The notes under the pieces were generated by a model. It was not told where the DNA came from and made no database searches. It saw only the letters and a program-made list of their open reading frames with translations. A program made the position numbers and the translations under genes. Shown in pieces: positions 62,038-64,000 of a stretch of 64,000 nucleotides of DNA. The stretch's first letter is position 1; every line of letters starts with the position of its first letter. The DNA lies in NCBI GenBank assembly GCA_905221605.1, contig CAJNDS010001446.1, forward strand, positions 1,037,315 to 1,101,314, in the 5' to 3' direction. This stretch comes from Symbiodinium natans (lineage: Eukaryota; Sar; Dinophyceae; Suessiales; Symbiodiniaceae).

Positions 62038-62144
62038 TGGGGGTGTCCGAAATTAGGGGTACCTTATTGGGGTCCGTATTATGAGGGAATCATACTACTT
62101 GGGGTTTAAATTCGGGGTCCCTTATTTTCGTAAACCCCCATGTA
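62038..62144. mobile_element. MITE-like element, family F
   Basis: GGGGGTGTCCGAAATTAGGG pairs with CCCTTATTTTCGTAAACCCC. It abuts the 3' end of the minus-strand gene. Confidence 0.75.
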
Positions 62145-62150
62145 GGACTC

Positions 62151-63435
62151 CTACAAACCGCACACAGAGCACTTGCCCTCACTGCCACGGGGAGTTCGAA
62201 GGTACAACTTCCAGCACTCCTTACACATGTAGTGGTGTCCTCTGCAACAGGCTGAACAACTTCCTGACCTGGGTTGGCCTTTGAAGCCTCTGAAAAACAT
62301 TTTTATATAGGGTCCCCTACAAACACAAATAGAGAAAACATAAAATGTCCCAAGATCCAACCTAGTGACCTTCTGCGTGGCAATACAGACACAGGCAGTC
62401 ATCATGCACAGGAAGCTGCTCAGTTACCGTGTGGCAATCGGAGATGAGGCTGTCCAGCTGCTTGATGTACTGGCTGTCGGGAATGGTCATCAGCACGTCA
62501 ACCATCTCGGCAACTCGTTGCGTGTCGGATTTCATGTCCTTCTTGCGGTAGCAGCATTCGTATCCGGCATAGATGAGAAGCCCAAGCAAGGCCCCGCCAG
62601 CACCAACAACGGCGCCTATCCCAGCACCGACTGCGACGTGGGCTAGGACGGTCCACGCGGCACACTTGCAGCCTGCGTCAGCAAGCAGCGCGACGATGCC
62701 AGCTACAAAAGCTCCGCTGATGACTCCGCTGCCGACCACGACTGCCGAGGCCGCGAAAGGAGCCCTCTTCAGCCATGATTCCAATGCGGCCACTTGGGTC
62801 GCAAAGAAGTTGGTTGGAGTTCCAAGAACTTTGTAGATGTTAAGCTCAAACAGAGATAAGAGCTGAGTCATCTTGCAATAGACCTCGTTCAACTCACTCA
62901 GTCTGGTGGCTCCATCCACAACATTGAAGGTAATGAGATCCAGGTACTCTTGCTTGATGCCAACGTGCTTGAGTTCCATTGCCCGGTTCCTTGTTCATGG
63001 TTGGGATAATATTAGAATTTAAATGTTTATTCCTGATTGGGTTTAAGTACCCTTAAAAATGTAACATGTTACGCAACTATGACCAAGGTTCATGGTCTGG
63101 CTACTGCAAACGAGACCTTCCAGGTACTCGAGCTTCTGCTGCAGCACATCGTCCGGGGTCCCCTTGAGTCTCTGCATCAAAGACTGGACTTCTTTCCGCA
63201 GAGAAAGGGTCGCCTTTTCCGTCTCGCCAAGCTGGCGCGCAAACTCGGACATGGCATTCGGTTGGTACTCCTGTGCCCACATGCCTCTGCACCCGCAGCC
63301 TCGTAATTTGTGCAGGGCGGAGTTTTGGCGAAATGCTGGACCAGCTATCTGTATTCACGCTTGGGAGGACATGATTGCGAGAACATGTGCAGCCCGCTCG
63401 TGCTCTAAAGAATGCCAACGCTCCATGATTCTCAT
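62151..63435 (-). CDS. Coiled-coil, glycine-rich membrane, RING-like protein (four exons)
   Basis: Model on the minus strand: 63435-63359, 63286-63128, 62989-62393 and 62289-62151, total 972 bp, 323 residues, all junctions phase 2 and GT-AG. The N-terminal part (MRIMERWHSLEHERAAHVLA, then QLGETEKATLSLRKEVQSLM) is helical and coiled-coil-like. The middle contains two Gly/Ala-rich hydrophobic stretches (ASAVVVGSGVISGAFVAGIV; AVGAGIGAVVGAGGALLGLL) suggesting a membrane hairpin. The C-terminal exon has CSACCRGHHYMCKECW and CSVC, a RING-like zinc site. RING proteins are often ubiquitin ligases, but one spacing differs from the canonical pattern. Exon 3 alone is certain as a long open frame; exon 2's donor (GTACCT) is the weakest call. 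Confidence 0.6.
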
Positions 63436-63439
63436 ATTG

Positions 63440-63660
63440 AGGGTACCAGAAATTGGTTGGGCACTAAGCGAAAGCGTACCCCTGATATACCCCCAACGAT
63501 ATGATAACCCAAACCCCATTATAGGACCATAGGAACCCCCACAATGGGTACCCCTATCACGGAAAAAACGATTGCCTACCATGAATAAGGGCGTGCCAGC
63601 TGCATCTGCGCGACCAAAGAATTGACACCCATAACCCCAAAATAGTATTGAAAGGACAAG
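63440..63660. other. Unique spacer with family F-like text
   Basis: GGTACCAGAAATTGGTTGGG and GGGTACCCCTATCACGG recall family F ends. No gene seen. Confidence 0.35.
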
Positions 63661-64000
63661 GCTTTAGGGTTCTAGGGTTTAGGATTTAGGGTTTTAGATT
63701 TAGGGTTTAGGGTTTAAGGTTTGGGGAAGCGGCAGCGGTTTCTAGCTTAGTCCCGCCGGAATTGTGCAATGGAAATGACCCTAGTTGGTAAGGCCCCGAA
63801 TCCCTAAACCCCAAACCCTAAACCCTAAACCTTAAACCCTAAACCCTAAACCCCAAATCGACCTCTAGCCCGGAACTCCTTGTGCTCTGAGACCAAGCGC
63901 TTGTAGTCAGCATCCTTGGGTTTGGGCCTTAAGGATGTTGAGGGCTTCGGTTTTATGGGTTTGGGGTTTAGGGTTTGGGGTTTAGGGTTTAGGGTTCAGG
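63661..64000. repeat. Degenerate telomere-like repeats to window end
   Basis: TTTAGGG variants (63663-63725), CCCTAAA (63800-63855) and TTTAGGG (63955-64000). Confidence 0.85.

Noticed and set aside
1-64000. tRNA, 5S rRNA, spliced-leader or CRISPR features
   Set aside because: No convincing B-box or cloverleaf, no match to the dinoflagellate spliced-leader that I could spot by eye, and the repeats have no CRISPR-like spacer structure.

Overview
The window looks like nuclear DNA of a dinoflagellate, probably a core or Symbiodiniaceae-like lineage. Plant-type telomere repeats (TTTAGGG/CCCTAAA) lie throughout it in both orientations. It also carries a ubiquitin-like/RCC1-type repeat gene of the kind abundant in dinoflagellates, short introns with unusual boundaries, small dispersed inverted-repeat elements, and very low gene density. 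No prokaryotic features, CRISPR array, rRNA, tRNA or recognisable spliced-leader gene were found.

Layout. 0-15 kb: telomere-like arrays, homopolymer tracts, MITE-like elements and short exon-like islands, with a large inverted duplication at 12.05-14.79 kb. 15.1-16.85 kb: a three-exon gene (ubiquitin-like N-terminus plus ten RCC1-like repeats). Its two introns are dispersed elements, and removing them restores one frame. 17-24 kb: degenerate arrays, a three-copy tandem repeat (19.4-21.6 kb), an ACCATTAA palindrome (21.76-22.25 kb) and an AT-rich stretch. 24.5-25.0 kb: a gene segment in which a 47-bp intron is almost pure TTTAGGG repeat. 25-44 kb: arrays, MITEs and further exon islands, including two more gene models (34.6-34.8 kb and 41.1-41.5 kb) with TTTAGGG-type introns.

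44.47-53.19 kb: a nearly complete LTR-retrotransposon-like element with 207-bp LTRs (about 95% identical), a TAGGG target duplication inside telomere repeat, a half-initiator-tRNA-Met type primer site and a polypurine tract. Its interior encodes a WW domain, an S1-like domain, a PABP-C (MLLE) domain and six CCCH zinc fingers. I see no protease, integrase or reverse transcriptase. The reading frame is broken four times, once by a 44-bp tandem duplication and once at an A-AAA-AAG heptamer.

53-62 kb: more arrays and islands, including a fold-back of opposed arrays near 57.5 kb, and a copy of the 26.6-kb segment in inverted orientation at 56.4 kb. 62.1-63.4 kb, minus strand: a four-exon gene for a coiled-coil, glycine-rich membrane and RING-like protein.

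Main theme: exon-like islands tend to have CCCTAAA on their left and TTTAGGG on their right. Introns would therefore begin GTTTAGGG and end near CCCTAAA..AG. Three gene models are phase-consistent across such introns. Two other dispersed families also sit in genes as introns. I infer that several repeat families, including telomeric repeat, have become introns here. RNA evidence would be needed to prove this.
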